Shown here: in pieces, positions 42,837 through 51,651 of the stretch | How positions within the stretch are numbered: position 1 is the first letter of the stretch | Layout of the letters: each line of letters begins with the position of its first letter | Origin: Aestuariirhabdus litorea | GTDB lineage: Bacteria > Pseudomonadota > Gammaproteobacteria > Pseudomonadales > Aestuariirhabdaceae | Length of the DNA stretch: 64,000 nt | Direction of reading: 5' to 3' | NCBI RefSeq assembly: GCF_003864255.1 | Contig: NZ_QWEZ01000001.1 | Location: 558,001-622,000 of the forward strand | Translations under genes and position numbers: made by a program | The notes under the pieces: generated by a model | What the model was told of the DNA's origin: nothing | Database searches by the model: none | Seen by the model: only the letters and a program-made list of their open reading frames with translations

Positions 42837-43688
42837 CTAACTGTCCTCGAGGGCGAAGTGGCGCAACAGCTGGATCTCATCGGCCCAGAGGCTGTCGTCG
42901 ATGGTCTCCAGCACCAGGGGTATGCCGTCGAAACGCGAGTCGCCCATGATATAGCGGAACACCTCCAGGCCGATCTCTCCCTTGCCCAGGCTCTGGTGGC
43001 GGTCAACTCGGCTGCCCAGCTTGATTTTGGCGTCGTTGAGGTGCATTCCCTTGAGGTATTGAAAGCCGACGATGCGCTCGAATTCGGCGAAGGTATGTTG
43101 GCAATCTTCGGTGCTGCGCAGGTCGTAACCCGCAGCGAAGGCGTGGCAGGTATCGAAGCAGACCCCCACCCGTGACTTATCCTCGACCCCCTCGATGATC
43201 TGGGCAATCTGCTCGAAGCGGTACCCCAGGTTGGAACCCTGGCCGGCGGTGTTTTCGATCACCGCGGTCACTCCGGAGGTGGCATCCAGCGCGCGGTTGA
43301 TCGACTCCGAGATGCGCGCCAGGCAGTCGTCGATGGCGATCTTTTTGAGGTGGCTTCCGGGGTGGAAATTGAGGTACACCAGCCCCAGCTGCTGGCAACG
43401 CTGCATCTCATCGATGAAGGCGGTGCGGGATTTTTCCAGCGGCTCGGCCTCCGGATGTCCCAGGTTAATCAGGTAGCTGTCGTGGGGCAGGATCTGTTCG
43501 GCCACAAAGCCGAGTTGATCGCAGGTAGCCTGGAATTCATCGATCAGCTCCGTGGTCAGGGGCGGGGCGTCCCAGCGGCGCTGGTTTTTGGTGAACAGGG
43601 CAAAGGCGTTGGCGCCGATCGCCTTGGCATTCCGGGGGGCATTGGCGATGCCTCCGCTAGCACTTACATGGGCTCCGATGTACTTCAA
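42837..43688 (-). CDS. nfo: Endonuclease IV (AP endonuclease Nfo)
   Basis: The 283-residue enzyme cuts DNA 5' to abasic sites and 3'-blocking groups in base-excision repair. It has a TIM-barrel with three zinc ions. Characteristic blocks are [16 protein letters not shown] at the N-terminus, [10 protein letters not shown] near 104, [17 protein letters not shown] near 142, [16 protein letters not shown] near 176 and [17 protein letters not shown] near 215. E. coli Nfo has 285 residues. The start codon is TTG (43686-43688) with GAGGAG seven bases upstream; no in-frame ATG lies at the usual position. It is preceded upstream by a minus-strand hypothetical gene 85 bases away. Confidence 0.94.
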   Translation of the reverse strand: MKYIGAHVSASGGIANAPRNAKAIGANAFALFTKNQRRWDAPPLTTELIDEFQATCDQLGFVAEQILPHDSYLINLGHPEAEPLEKSRTAFIDEMQRCQQLGLVYLNFHPGSHLKKIAIDDCLARISESINRALDATSGVTAVIENTAGQGSNLGYRFEQIAQIIEGVEDKSRVGVCFDTCHAFAAGYDLRSTEDCQHTFAEFERIVGFQYLKGMHLNDAKIKLGSRVDRHQSLGKGEIGLEVFRYIMGDSRFDGIPLVLETIDDSLWADEIQLLRHFALEDS

Positions 43689-43773
43689 GGGCCGCTCCTC
43701 GTCAGGTTGAGAAACGGCCTAGTATACCGATAAAGGGGGGGTATGGCAGCGGAGTACGCCCCTTTGCGGGGGG

Positions 43774-44172
43774 TTAGTTGCTGTCCCCACTGTGGATAAA
43801 ACGGTCGAGGTCGATGGTTTCGGTCGGGTCTATGTTGAGGGCTGCACGCACCTTCTTGAACAGCATGTCGTAAGCTTTGGATTGCATAAAAATGGGGGAA
43901 GCATTGACCGCATGCTCACCGTGCCCGAGTACGCCCATTTTTTGCAGCTCCTCGCGGGTGCGGTGGGCAAAGTTAAAGGCCATATCCCGTCGCATGGTGA
44001 AACTGCTTTCCTGAGTCTGCCCATCGGCCATCTTGACCAGCAGATCGATCTTGACCGCGTTTTCCGTGTCGTCGGAATTGGCAGTGATGGTCACCTGTAC
44101 CTCAGCATGAAGGCTGCGTCCGTCGGCTTTGACTAGCTGGTAGCTGACCGGGTCGAAGTGGGTAATCGCCAT
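43774..44172 (-). CDS. Hypothetical protein, 132 residues
   Basis: I do not recognise this small soluble protein. It starts MAITHFDPVSYQLVKADGRS and has a beta-rich N-terminal half (about residues 8-60, with VQVTITANSDDTENAVKIDL) and a helical C-terminal half with a basic FNFAHRTREELQKMGV segment near 74. There is no signal peptide. ATG 44172 was chosen over an upstream codon at 44280 because AAGGAG precedes it directly. The gap of 267 bases before the plus-strand gene at 44440 is AT-rich and probably holds promoters for both genes. Confidence 0.6.
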   Translation of the reverse strand: MAITHFDPVSYQLVKADGRSLHAEVQVTITANSDDTENAVKIDLLVKMADGQTQESSFTMRRDMAFNFAHRTREELQKMGVLGHGEHAVNASPIFMQSKAYDMLFKKVRAALNIDPTETIDLDRFIHSGDSN

Positions 44173-44439
44173 GGCTGTCTCCTTGTCATCATGGTGATGG
44201 AACGAATCTACATAGTAAGAGATACCTGCGGCGTTGTCAGTTCCCGCAGCAAGGCAAAAAAGAGAGCCTGTCTGCAGCACGGGGGAGGGTTTTTAATTCG
44301 GGAAGAGTTAAAAAAATGGATACTAAGACTTAACCGGTATTAATAATTGAGACCCATTGGTGAAAAAAACGCCAGAAAACGGAGTATACTCTCTCCTAGG
44401 GAATAGGGATTAACCAAGGCAACGAGCGAGGATTACGTT

Positions 44440-44679
44440 ATGGCAGTAGAAGGTCTTTCCATATCGACGCCTGTCACCCCCACCAATACCAACCTGCAAA
44501 ACCAGAGTCAGGATCGGGTGCAGCAACGTCAGCAACTGGAGGAGGCTCAGCAGGCTGAGCAGCGCCGGGAAGATGTGGCCCGGGTTCAGCAGGTTGAGCA
44601 GAGCCAGCAGGCGGAGCAGGAACAGCGGGTTCAGGATCAGGAAAACCGGGTGGGTACCCGTATCGACCTGAGCGCCTGA
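44440..44679 (+). CDS. Small Gln/Glu-rich disordered protein
   Basis: The 79-residue protein is dominated by Gln, Glu, Arg and Val. After a polar N-terminus (MAVEGLSISTPVTPTNTN) come repeating heptad-like units such as QQRQQLEEAQQAEQRRED, and the end reads NRVGTRIDLSA. The composition suggests an extended or coiled-coil chain without a fixed fold. GAGG lies ahead of the ATG, a TATACT hexamer is present 50 bases upstream, and a strong terminator follows at 44747, so it is a real single-gene transcript. Short proteins with a similar tail occur elsewhere in Proteobacteria as far as I recall; the function is unknown. Confidence 0.65.
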   Translation: MAVEGLSISTPVTPTNTNLQNQSQDRVQQRQQLEEAQQAEQRREDVARVQQVEQSQQAEQEQRVQDQENRVGTRIDLSA

Positions 44680-44746
44680 GTCTCAGCCCTCACCTCAAGG
44701 TGAGGCGTGCAGGGCCGGGGGTCAGCACCGGTTACTGCCTATCCGC

Positions 44747-44769
44747 AGGGAGCTTCGGCTCCCTTTTTT
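44747..44769 (+). terminator. Rho-independent terminator after the Gln-rich gene
   Basis: AGGGAGC pairs with GCTCCCT around a TTCG tetraloop and is followed by six T. The loop and T run are both typical, which makes this one of the clearest terminators in the window. Confidence 0.9.
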
Positions 44770-44950
44770 GTGGCTGCTAATCCTCCCTGCTACCCAGCCA
44801 CTGACGAAGGCGGACAGGCGCAAAAAAATAATGCTGGATCATGACATCCTGAGTGTTTTACTTCATGCTGCTAGGCTGCACTGGACGCTTTCTGGGTAGG
44901 GGCTATAAGCCTTAAGACCAAAGGCTAGTGAGTGGCTGCCGGGGGAGGCA

Positions 44951-45014
44951 GGTAGAGTTACTGGAGGCACCAGACGCCACCCGCAGGGGGGGCGCCTCAG
45001 AAGAGTAACCTACC
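44951..45014 (+). promoter_or_regulatory. Structured leader before the type I binding-protein gene
   Basis: Successive inverted arms pair: GGTAG with CTACC, GTTACT with AGTAAC, GAGGC with GCCTC, and an inner CGCC/GGCG hairpin. It ends 72 bases before the start codon at 45087. Its stability suggests a cis-acting RNA element; no known riboswitch class was recognised. The remainder of the 407-base gap (44680-45086) holds the terminator at 44747 and no gene I can support. Confidence 0.5.
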
Positions 45015-45086
45015 GGCTGCAGAGGCAGTGGCTCTGTCCTGAAAAGCGGTGGGCAGCTGACCAGAATCAAAACGAGAGAAAATGGA

Positions 45087-46340
45087 ATGAAGGCATCTAG
45101 GTGGTTATTTCTGCTGGCGGGATTTTGCACCCTGGGGGTTCAAGCGGCCGAAGAGGTGGTGAAGGTGGGCCTTAACTACCCCAAAACCGGGCATTACAAA
45201 GAGCAGGGACTGGAGCAGATGCGCGGTGCCCTGATGGCGCTCGACGAGATCAATGCGTCCGGGGGGATTCTGGGTAAGCGGGTGGAGATGGTGAGCCGTA
45301 ACACCTCCTCGGTTCCCGAAAAAAGCGTGCGTAATGTAGAGGACATGGTACGCAACGAGGGGGTGAAGATGTTGTTTGGGGGCTCCTCCAGCGCTGTCGC
45401 CATCGCCTCTGGCAAGAAGGCTCGGGCGTTGAACGTTCCCTACTTCGGCACCCTGACCTACTCCAACTCCACCACGGGCGAGGAAGCCCACAGCCATATG
45501 TTCAGGGAGACCTATAACGCCTGGATGTCCTCCAAGGTACTTTCCAAGCACCTCAATGAGCAGTATGCCGGCAAGAAGTTCTTTTATATTACCGCCGATT
45601 ACACCTGGGGCTGGACCACCGAAGAGTCCCTGCGCATGTTTACCAATACCACCGATACCGGCGCGCACCCCGGTGTGAAAACCCCTTTCCCCAAATCCCG
45701 GGTTAAGCACTTTAAAGAGGCTCTGGCCGCAGCCCGTGACTCCAAGGCCGACGTGCTGGTGCTGGTGCTGTTTGGAAACGATATGGTGCGTGGCCTCACG
45801 CTGGCCTACGACATGGGGTTAAAGAAGCAGATGGCTATTGTGGTACCCAACCTGACCCTGGGTATGGCCCGTGATGCCGGCCCCACCGTGATGTCCGGCG
45901 TGCTGGGGGCGGTGCCCTGGAGCTGGAAAGTGCCCTATATCTACGACTATCCCCGGGGTAAGCAGTTTGTGGAGGAGTACGCGCGCCGCTATTCCAGCTA
46001 CCCCTCCAGCTCCGCCGCGTCGGCTTACAGTATTTTGTACCAGTACAAGGACGCGGTAGAGCGGGCGCAGAGCTTTGACACCAAGGCGGTGATCCGTTCA
46101 CTGGAGGGCCACAGTTACTCCTTGCTGAAAGATGAACAGATCTGGAGAAAGTTCGACCACCAGAATGTACAAACGGTTTATGCCGTACGTTGTCGCGATC
46201 TGGATGAGGTGTTTGCCGACCGGTACAACCTCGACTATTTCGAGGTGATCGACTCGTTGCCTGGCATCGAGGCTGCACGCACCTACGAGGAGTGGGCGGC
46301 GGTGCGCAAAAAGGCCAATCGACCCCTGCTGCTGAACTGA
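45087..46340 (+). CDS. Type I periplasmic binding protein (branched-chain amino acid/amide type)
   Basis: The 417-residue precursor has a signal peptide (to about GVQAAE, residue 22). Its mature part has the Leu/Ile/Val-binding type I fold, with VVKVGLNYPKTGHYKEQGLE near 24 and GGSSSAVAIASGKKA near 98. The second lobe contains DVLVLVLFGNDMVRG near 219 and VPNLTLGMARDAGPTVMSG near 252. Members bind aliphatic amino acids, amides, urea or aromatic acids. No permease or ATPase genes adjoin it, so it is an orphan. GAGAGAAAA precedes the ATG. A strong bidirectional terminator follows. Confidence 0.85.
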   Translation: MKASRWLFLLAGFCTLGVQAAEEVVKVGLNYPKTGHYKEQGLEQMRGALMALDEINASGGILGKRVEMVSRNTSSVPEKSVRNVEDMVRNEGVKMLFGGSSSAVAIASGKKARALNVPYFGTLTYSNSTTGEEAHSHMFRETYNAWMSSKVLSKHLNEQYAGKKFFYITADYTWGWTTEESLRMFTNTTDTGAHPGVKTPFPKSRVKHFKEALAAARDSKADVLVLVLFGNDMVRGLTLAYDMGLKKQMAIVVPNLTLGMARDAGPTVMSGVLGAVPWSWKVPYIYDYPRGKQFVEEYARRYSSYPSSSAASAYSILYQYKDAVERAQSFDTKAVIRSLEGHSYSLLKDEQIWRKFDHQNVQTVYAVRCRDLDEVFADRYNLDYFEVIDSLPGIEAARTYEEWAAVRKKANRPLLLN

Positions 46341-46350
46341 TTCTTTACCC

Positions 46351-46382
46351 AAAAAAACGGGAGCCTGGCTCCCGTTTTTTTT
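46351..46382. terminator. Bidirectional terminator
   Basis: ACGGGAGCC and GGCTCCCGT form a stem with one loop base, flanked by A on one side and eight T on the other, so it works on both strands. It serves the binding-protein gene and the convergent marC-type gene. Confidence 0.9.
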
Positions 46383-46395
46383 GCTCGGAAAACGA

Positions 46396-46986
46396 TCAAG
46401 CCATAAAGTTTTTGACGCCGGTAAAGAAGATCTGGGCGGCGATCGCCGAAACAAAGAGACCGGTTACCTTGGTGAGGATTACCTGGGTGTGAGGCCGGTT
46501 GAGGAAGCGCGCCCGGTTGGAGAGCCGCAGTAGCAGACCCACCGCCAAGACCGCGCAGAACAGGGCCAGGGCAACACTGACACGCTCCTGAGGCGTGTCC
46601 AGCTCGGCGCCGATGACCATCAATACCCCGATCACACCGGGTCCTACCGTAATGGGCATCGCCAGGGGGACGACCGCAATATCCTGGCCATGGTTAGCCG
46701 ATACATCGGCACGCCCGTTGATCATCGACAGGGCCGAGAGGAAGAGCACCGCCCCGGCGCCGATGCGAAAGGCATCCAGGGTGATGCTGAACAGCTGGAA
46801 AATGGTTTCGCCGGCCAGAAAGATCACGAAGCTGCTGACCATGACGGCGATGGTGACCTTGTTGGCGATGCGATTCTTCTCCCCGTCGCCCAGGTCCTTG
46901 GTCAGGGAGGCGAACACCGATACCACAAAGAAAGGGGTAAAGATGAAGAAGATTTTCAGGAAATAGTGAATAAAAACAGGGGTCAT
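46396..46986 (-). CDS. MarC-family integral membrane protein
   Basis: The 196-residue inner-membrane protein has about six helices and the MarC/YchE pattern: FFIFTPFFVVSVFASLT near residues 13-29, FRIGAGAVLFLSALSMING near 73, and VPLAMPITVGPGVIGVLMVI near 105-124. The family was once thought to give multiple antibiotic resistance, but that link was withdrawn and its role is unknown. The start ATG at 46986 is preceded by a weak ribosome site. It is alone on its strand, convergent with the binding-protein gene. Confidence 0.88.
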   Translation of the reverse strand: MTPVFIHYFLKIFFIFTPFFVVSVFASLTKDLGDGEKNRIANKVTIAVMVSSFVIFLAGETIFQLFSITLDAFRIGAGAVLFLSALSMINGRADVSANHGQDIAVVPLAMPITVGPGVIGVLMVIGAELDTPQERVSVALALFCAVLAVGLLLRLSNRARFLNRPHTQVILTKVTGLFVSAIAAQIFFTGVKNFMA

Positions 46987-47453
46987 CGTAGGTCAGCACC
47001 TTGGGTCGGGTTGTTCCCAGCATAGACGAGCAGGGGGCGCGAAGGGTAATGACAAGCGCCGCCGAGCGCAAGGGTTTTGCCGTCCCCGAACCCCCGCAGG
47101 CCTGCTGCAATCAGGGCCGATTGGGGGCGGCATCGGTGCATCCACAGCGGGTGTGTGTATGCCGGGCGGTCGCAGGCCGTGAAGGCGTCCCGAGCAGGCT
47201 GCCAGAGGGGGCGCCTCGGGGTACCACGGGCTACCCTGAAGGTGTCGCGTTAGGATACTATCGGCTGAGGTAGCATCGTCTTCCCGTCAGCGGGTTATTT
47301 CCGGACTCTATGGAGCCCTGCCGGTAAGGGGCGGGTTGCGGGTGGTTCATCTGCTGCCCACGGCCGGACAGTCATTTCACCGTCCGCACCAGGGGGGCGG
47401 TACTCAGTATCCTGGGCCGTGGCGTCGAGCAGCGGATCAAGAGGGAGGAATCA
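46987..47453. other. 467-base intergenic region
   Basis: No gene, tRNA or known RNA could be supported here. A short GC-rich hairpin is possible (CCCGAG near 47189 with CTCGGG near 47214). The final bases carry GGGAGG, the ribosome site of the TraB/GumN gene. Promoters for both flanking divergent genes presumably lie here but none was convincing. Confidence 0.5.
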
Positions 47454-48365
47454 ATGGTGACAGTTGGTTGCAAGTGTTCCTATCGCCTTAGGGGCGGGCT
47501 GTTGCATACCCTGCGGGGCGCTATTATTTTCGCGCTGTTGTGGGTGTCGACCACAGCCCTGGGTGACGGGGCCGTTTGGCGAGTGTCCAGCGCCTCCGGA
47601 GTCCTCTATATCGGTGGTACTCTGCACCTGCTCAGTGAGGAGGACTATCCGCTGCCCGATGCCTATGACCGGGCCTATGCCGAGGCGGATAGCCTGGTGC
47701 TGGAGGCGGACCTTAAGCTGATTGAGTCACCCGAGTTTCAGCAGCTACTGGCCTCGCGTATGCTTTACCCCCCCGGTGAGGCGCTGGCGATGCACCTCAG
47801 TCCAGAGGTTTATCGTCAGTTGGAGGAGTACTGCCGCTCGCGGGGTTATCCTATGGCGATGATTCAGAATTTCCGCCCCGGCATGGTATCGGTCACCCTT
47901 TCGGTGCTGGAGATGCAGCGCCTGGGGATGGCGGGGACCGGAGTCGACCAGCATTTTTACCAGCGGGCACTGGCGGATCGCAAACCGATAGATGTTCTGG
48001 AGTCGGTGGAGGAGCAGCTGGCGGCGATCGCCTCCATGGGTGAGGGGGAGGAAGATGAGATGATCCTCAACACCCTGAATGACCTGCAGATGCTGCCAAC
48101 GGCCCTCAACAGTGTCAAACAGGCCTGGCGAGAGGGTGACCTTCTGCGGTTGGATGAGGAGGTGATGCAGCCCATGCAGCGGGACTACCCTCGCATCTAC
48201 CGGCAACTGCTGGTGGATCGCAACAGCGCCTGGCTGGAAAAACTGGAGCGCCTGCTGGCCAGCCCACAACCGGAGCTGGTGTTGGTGGGCGCGCTTCACC
48301 TGGTCGGGGAGGCAGGGGTATTGCAGCGGCTTAGTAACCTGGGCTATCGCGTCGAGCGCTGGTAA
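47454..48365 (+). CDS. TraB/GumN-family protein
   Basis: The 303-residue protein has an N-terminal membrane or signal segment (about residues 20-38, GAIIFALLWVSTTALG) and the TraB/GumN (TIKI-like) fold. The two His-containing motifs are YIGGTLHLLSEEDYPLP near 51-67 and LVGALHLVGEAGVL near 276-290, which carry the proposed metallopeptidase residues. It is probably periplasmic. GGGAGG is well placed before the ATG. Its last 35 bases overlap the convergent Crp/Fnr regulator gene. The substrate is unknown. Confidence 0.82.
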   Translation: MVTVGCKCSYRLRGGLLHTLRGAIIFALLWVSTTALGDGAVWRVSSASGVLYIGGTLHLLSEEDYPLPDAYDRAYAEADSLVLEADLKLIESPEFQQLLASRMLYPPGEALAMHLSPEVYRQLEEYCRSRGYPMAMIQNFRPGMVSVTLSVLEMQRLGMAGTGVDQHFYQRALADRKPIDVLESVEEQLAAIASMGEGEEDEMILNTLNDLQMLPTALNSVKQAWREGDLLRLDEEVMQPMQRDYPRIYRQLLVDRNSAWLEKLERLLASPQPELVLVGALHLVGEAGVLQRLSNLGYRVERW

Positions 48366-49062
48366 TTCCCGGCGGGATCGCCTGCTGGGCCTGAACCAGC
48401 TCCAGCAGTGCCTCGGGCCGCAGCAGCGTCAGTGAACCGTAGCCCAGCTCGATCCATTGTTGTTGCTGCCACTGCTTCAATACCCGGTAAAGGCTCTGGC
48501 GCGTAATGCCCAGCATGGAGGCGATCTCCTCCTGGGGAAGCTTCAGGCAGAGGTTCGCCTGGGGGCGGTGGATGCGGCACAGCCGCAGTAGCTGGCTGGC
48601 AACCCGCGTGGCCAGGTCGTAGAAAGCCGCCTCCTCCAACATCTGCCCCGCGATACGGATGCGTCGGCAGAGTATGCGGGTGAAGTGTCGGTAGAGCTCG
48701 GGGTGCTGCTCCAGCACGCTATCGAGGGCGTTTTGGGGAATCAACAGCAGTCGGCTCGGCTCCACCGCTGTTGCGGTCTGGGCATAGGGCTGGCCATCCA
48801 GTACGGGAATTTCACCGCACCACCAACCCGCCTCGATGGTACCAAACAGCAGTTGTTTTCCATGGCTGTCCTCCGCGCTCAGGCGCAGCTGTCCACTTAC
48901 CAGCCCATAGAGTCCCCGCGGAACATCCCCTCGGTGGTAAAGCACCTCTCCAGGGGCGAGCTGTAGGGTGCGCCCCTTGGCGAGCAACGACTTCTGAATA
49001 GGGGCTTCGAGCGCCGCGAACAAGCCGGTCGTCGCGAGCTGGGATTGGTCCACAGGCTCCAT
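48331..49062 (-). CDS. Crp/Fnr-family transcription regulator
   Basis: The 243-residue regulator has a cyclic-nucleotide-binding-like N-terminal domain (about residues 12-125; GEVLYHRGDVPRGLYGLVSG near 38), a dimerisation helix and a C-terminal winged helix (about 150-225; QEEIASMLGITRQSLYRVLK). It lacks the N-terminal cysteine cluster of Fnr, so oxygen sensing by an iron-sulfur cluster is unlikely; the ligand is undefined. The end overlaps the TraB/GumN gene. It is divergent from the HMG-CoA reductase gene across 108 bases and may control it, which is a guess based on position. Confidence 0.87.
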   Translation of the reverse strand: MEPVDQSQLATTGLFAALEAPIQKSLLAKGRTLQLAPGEVLYHRGDVPRGLYGLVSGQLRLSAEDSHGKQLLFGTIEAGWWCGEIPVLDGQPYAQTATAVEPSRLLLIPQNALDSVLEQHPELYRHFTRILCRRIRIAGQMLEEAAFYDLATRVASQLLRLCRIHRPQANLCLKLPQEEIASMLGITRQSLYRVLKQWQQQQWIELGYGSLTLLRPEALLELVQAQQAIPPGITSARRDSPGY

Positions 49063-49170
49063 CGCAGGGTCTCCTCATAGTGTAAATTTTTTAACGGTAG
49101 CCGTCAGAGCCAAAGGGTAGACTCCGGATATTCAACCATAACACGGCCCGTTGACAGGAGATGACATCCG

Positions 49171-50337
49171 ATGAGTGCAAAAATACCCCGCGATAAGGTG
49201 CAGGATAATACCGAGTCGATGGCGACCACCCGCCGCGACTTTGTCGAGCAACAGACCGGGGTGAGGGTGGAGCACGTGGCGCACTACTCACTGCAACCCG
49301 AGTCGACCCGCGGCAATATCGAACACTTTACCGGTGTGGCCCAGGTTCCTATGGGGCTGGCCGGTCCGCTGCTGGTCAATGGCGAACATGCCCAGGGGGA
49401 CTTTTATGTTCCCCTGGCCACTACCGAGGGCACCCTGGTGGCCAGTTACAACCGCGGCATGCGCCTGCTGCGGGACGCCGGCGGGGTGACGGTGTCGGTG
49501 GTGGATGATGCCATGCAGCGGGCACCGGTGTTTGTGTTCGACGACGCTCGCCAGGCGCGGGCGTTCGGTACCTGGGTGGAGCAGAACCTGGACGCTATCC
49601 GCGAGGTGGCGGAGGCGACCACCTCCAGTGGTAAGCTGTTGCGCATAGAGCAGTACGCCGCCGCCTGCCTGCGTTACCTGCGGTTTAATTTCAGTACCGG
49701 TGATGCGGCGGGCCAGAACATGGTGGGGCGGGCGACCTTCGCCGCCTGTGAGTGGATCATGAAAAACTACCCCGGTATCCGCCGCTATATGCTCTCCGGC
49801 AGCATGGATACCGACAAGAAGCACTCGCTGCTCAATACCCTCCACAGTCGCGGCAAGCGGGTGATCGCCGAGGCGGTGATTCCCGACCGTTTGCTGCGGG
49901 AGCAGATGGGGGTCAGTGCCGAGCTGCTGTTCCGTTCGCGCCAGATCAGCAACACCGGCTCCTTTATGGCAGGGGCGGTCAATAACGGCTCCCACTCCGC
50001 CAACGGTATTACCGCGCTCTTTATTGCCACCGGCCAAGATGTGGCCAACGTGGCCGAATCCTCGGCGGCGGTGGTCTACGCCACCCTCACGCCGGAGGGG
50101 GATTACTACTTCTCCATTACCCTGCCGTCATTGATCGTGGCGACCCACGGCGGCGGCACGGGCCTGGCCACCCAGCGGGAATGCCTGCAGTTAATGGGGT
50201 GTGAAGGCAAGGGCAAGGTCAACAAACTGGCCGAAATCATCGGCGCCACTGTGCTCTGCGGTGAGTTGTCTCTGGGGTCGGCGGTGATCGCCGGCGACTG
50301 GGTGACCAGCCACGAACAGTACGGCCGCAACCGCTAG
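49171..50337 (+). CDS. Hydroxymethylglutaryl-CoA reductase, class I-like
   Basis: The 388-residue soluble enzyme has all four catalytic residues of class I (NADPH) HMG-CoA reductases in context: Glu86 (ATTEGTLVAS), Lys216 or 217 (SMDTDKKHSLL), Asp290 (ATGQDVANV) and His381 (VTSHEQYG). Further marks are VPMGLAGPLLVNG near 59 and THGGGTGLATQRECL near 325. It would convert HMG-CoA to mevalonate. No other mevalonate-pathway gene is nearby, and most gammaproteobacteria use the MEP pathway, so the role here is open (anabolic, or degradation in reverse). AGGAG lies 10 bases before the ATG. Confidence 0.88.
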   Translation: MSAKIPRDKVQDNTESMATTRRDFVEQQTGVRVEHVAHYSLQPESTRGNIEHFTGVAQVPMGLAGPLLVNGEHAQGDFYVPLATTEGTLVASYNRGMRLLRDAGGVTVSVVDDAMQRAPVFVFDDARQARAFGTWVEQNLDAIREVAEATTSSGKLLRIEQYAAACLRYLRFNFSTGDAAGQNMVGRATFAACEWIMKNYPGIRRYMLSGSMDTDKKHSLLNTLHSRGKRVIAEAVIPDRLLREQMGVSAELLFRSRQISNTGSFMAGAVNNGSHSANGITALFIATGQDVANVAESSAAVVYATLTPEGDYYFSITLPSLIVATHGGGTGLATQRECLQLMGCEGKGKVNKLAEIIGATVLCGELSLGSAVIAGDWVTSHEQYGRNR

Positions 50338-50372
50338 CTTTAGCGCAGGGAGGGGTACAAACCCAGAGTTGG

Positions 50373-50399
50373 AAAATAGGGGAGGCCGAGGGCCTCCCC
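50373..50399 (-). terminator. Terminator after gcvT
   Basis: GGGGAGGCC and GGCCTCCCC pair with a 3-base loop between two convergent genes. On the minus strand the stem is followed by TATTTT, which suits termination of gcvT; it may also help end the reductase transcript. Confidence 0.75.
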
Positions 50400-50407
50400 G
50401 CGAGGGG

Positions 50408-51529
50408 TTAGCCGCGGTAGTAACGCTGCTCGACAAAGGGGGTGCGAGCGACAGTCATGGGCAGTTGCTTGCCTCGAACCAGCGCAAACACCTGGGTGTC
50501 GATGGCGCTGTAGGCGGTGGCGACGTAGCCCATGGCAACCGGTGCGTTGATGCTGGGGCCAAAGCTACCGCTGGTCACCACGCCGATGGTTTCTCCCTCG
50601 GCATTGACCAGCTCCGCCCCCTCGCGAATCGGTGCCCGGCCTTCGGCCAGCAGCCCTACACGCTTGCGGGCGTAGCTCTTGTTGGCGATCTGCTCGAAGA
50701 TGATCTCGGCGCCGGGGAAGCCGCCGGCGCGCTCACCGTCGGCGCGGCGGGATTTGCTGATCGCCCAGATCAGGCTGCCTTCGATGGGGGTCGTGGTGGT
50801 ATCGATATCGTGGCCGTAGAGGCACAGCCCCGCCTCCAGGCGAAGCGAGTCGCGAGCACCGAGGCCAATTGCCTCCACTTCGGGTTGCTCGAGGAACAGG
50901 CGACACAGGCGCTCGGCCTCGGCGTTGGGGATGGAGATCTCGAAGCCGTCTTCGCCGGTGTAGCCAGAGCGGCTAACGAAGCAGTCGACCCCGTCGATGG
51001 TCAGGTGACGCGAGTCCATAAACACCATGTTGGCCACTTCCGGTGCGATGCGGCTGAGGGCGGTGACGGCGGTGGGTCCCTGCAGGGCCACCAGCGCACG
51101 GTCATCCAGACGCTCCAGCACCACATCATCCCCCAGGTTGGCTTGCATATGGGCGATATCCTGCTCCTTGCAAGCGGCGTTAACCACCACGTAGAGGTGG
51201 TCGCCGTAGTTGGTCACCATCAGGTCGTCGAGCAGTCCGCCCTGGTCATTGGTAAAAAGGGCATAGCGCTGCTTACCCGCCGGCAGGTCGATGATGTCGA
51301 CCGGTACCAGGGTTTCCAGCGCTGCCGCCGCGCGCGGGCCGCTCAGTTTCACCTGGCCCATGTGGGAAACATCGAACAGACCCGCCTGTTCACGGGTGTG
51401 CAGGTGCTCTTTCTTGACGCCGAGGGGGTACTGTACGGGCATCTCGTAGCCGGCGAAAGGGACCATCTTGGCACCTAGTTCCAGGTGCAGGTTATAAAGG
51501 GGGGTCTTCAGGAGTGGCGTGTCGGACAT
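50408..51529 (-). CDS. gcvT: Glycine cleavage T protein (aminomethyltransferase)
   Basis: The 373-residue tetrahydrofolate-dependent enzyme takes the methylene group from the H protein in glycine breakdown and forms 5,10-methylene-THF. Recognisable parts are PLYNLHLELGAKMVPFAGYE near residue 10, the folate site VSRSGYTGEDGFEISIP near 184-200, LEAGLCLYGHDIDTTTTP near 230-247, and the C-terminal barrel. E. coli GcvT has 364 residues. GGAG precedes the ATG. No gcvH or gcvP is in the window, so the usual operon is split here or the copies lie elsewhere. A glycine riboswitch was looked for upstream and not found. Confidence 0.93.
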   Translation of the reverse strand: MSDTPLLKTPLYNLHLELGAKMVPFAGYEMPVQYPLGVKKEHLHTREQAGLFDVSHMGQVKLSGPRAAAALETLVPVDIIDLPAGKQRYALFTNDQGGLLDDLMVTNYGDHLYVVVNAACKEQDIAHMQANLGDDVVLERLDDRALVALQGPTAVTALSRIAPEVANMVFMDSRHLTIDGVDCFVSRSGYTGEDGFEISIPNAEAERLCRLFLEQPEVEAIGLGARDSLRLEAGLCLYGHDIDTTTTPIEGSLIWAISKSRRADGERAGGFPGAEIIFEQIANKSYARKRVGLLAEGRAPIREGAELVNAEGETIGVVTSGSFGPSINAPVAMGYVATAYSAIDTQVFALVRGKQLPMTVARTPFVEQRYYRG

Positions 51530-51651
51530 AGGGTTCTCCGGAGGAGCTGGTTCAGCGGTATAAAGAGTTCAGGGCTATAACAGTAGACGATCGCCGCCCG
51601 ATTTGCGCTTCGGTCACGGCGTCGGGTGACAGTCATGTATCCCAGCGATGT

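Noticed and set aside
47001-47273. A 90-codon plus-strand frame in the intergenic region
   Set aside because: It has no ribosome site, no recognisable motif and a composition like the surrounding non-coding DNA.
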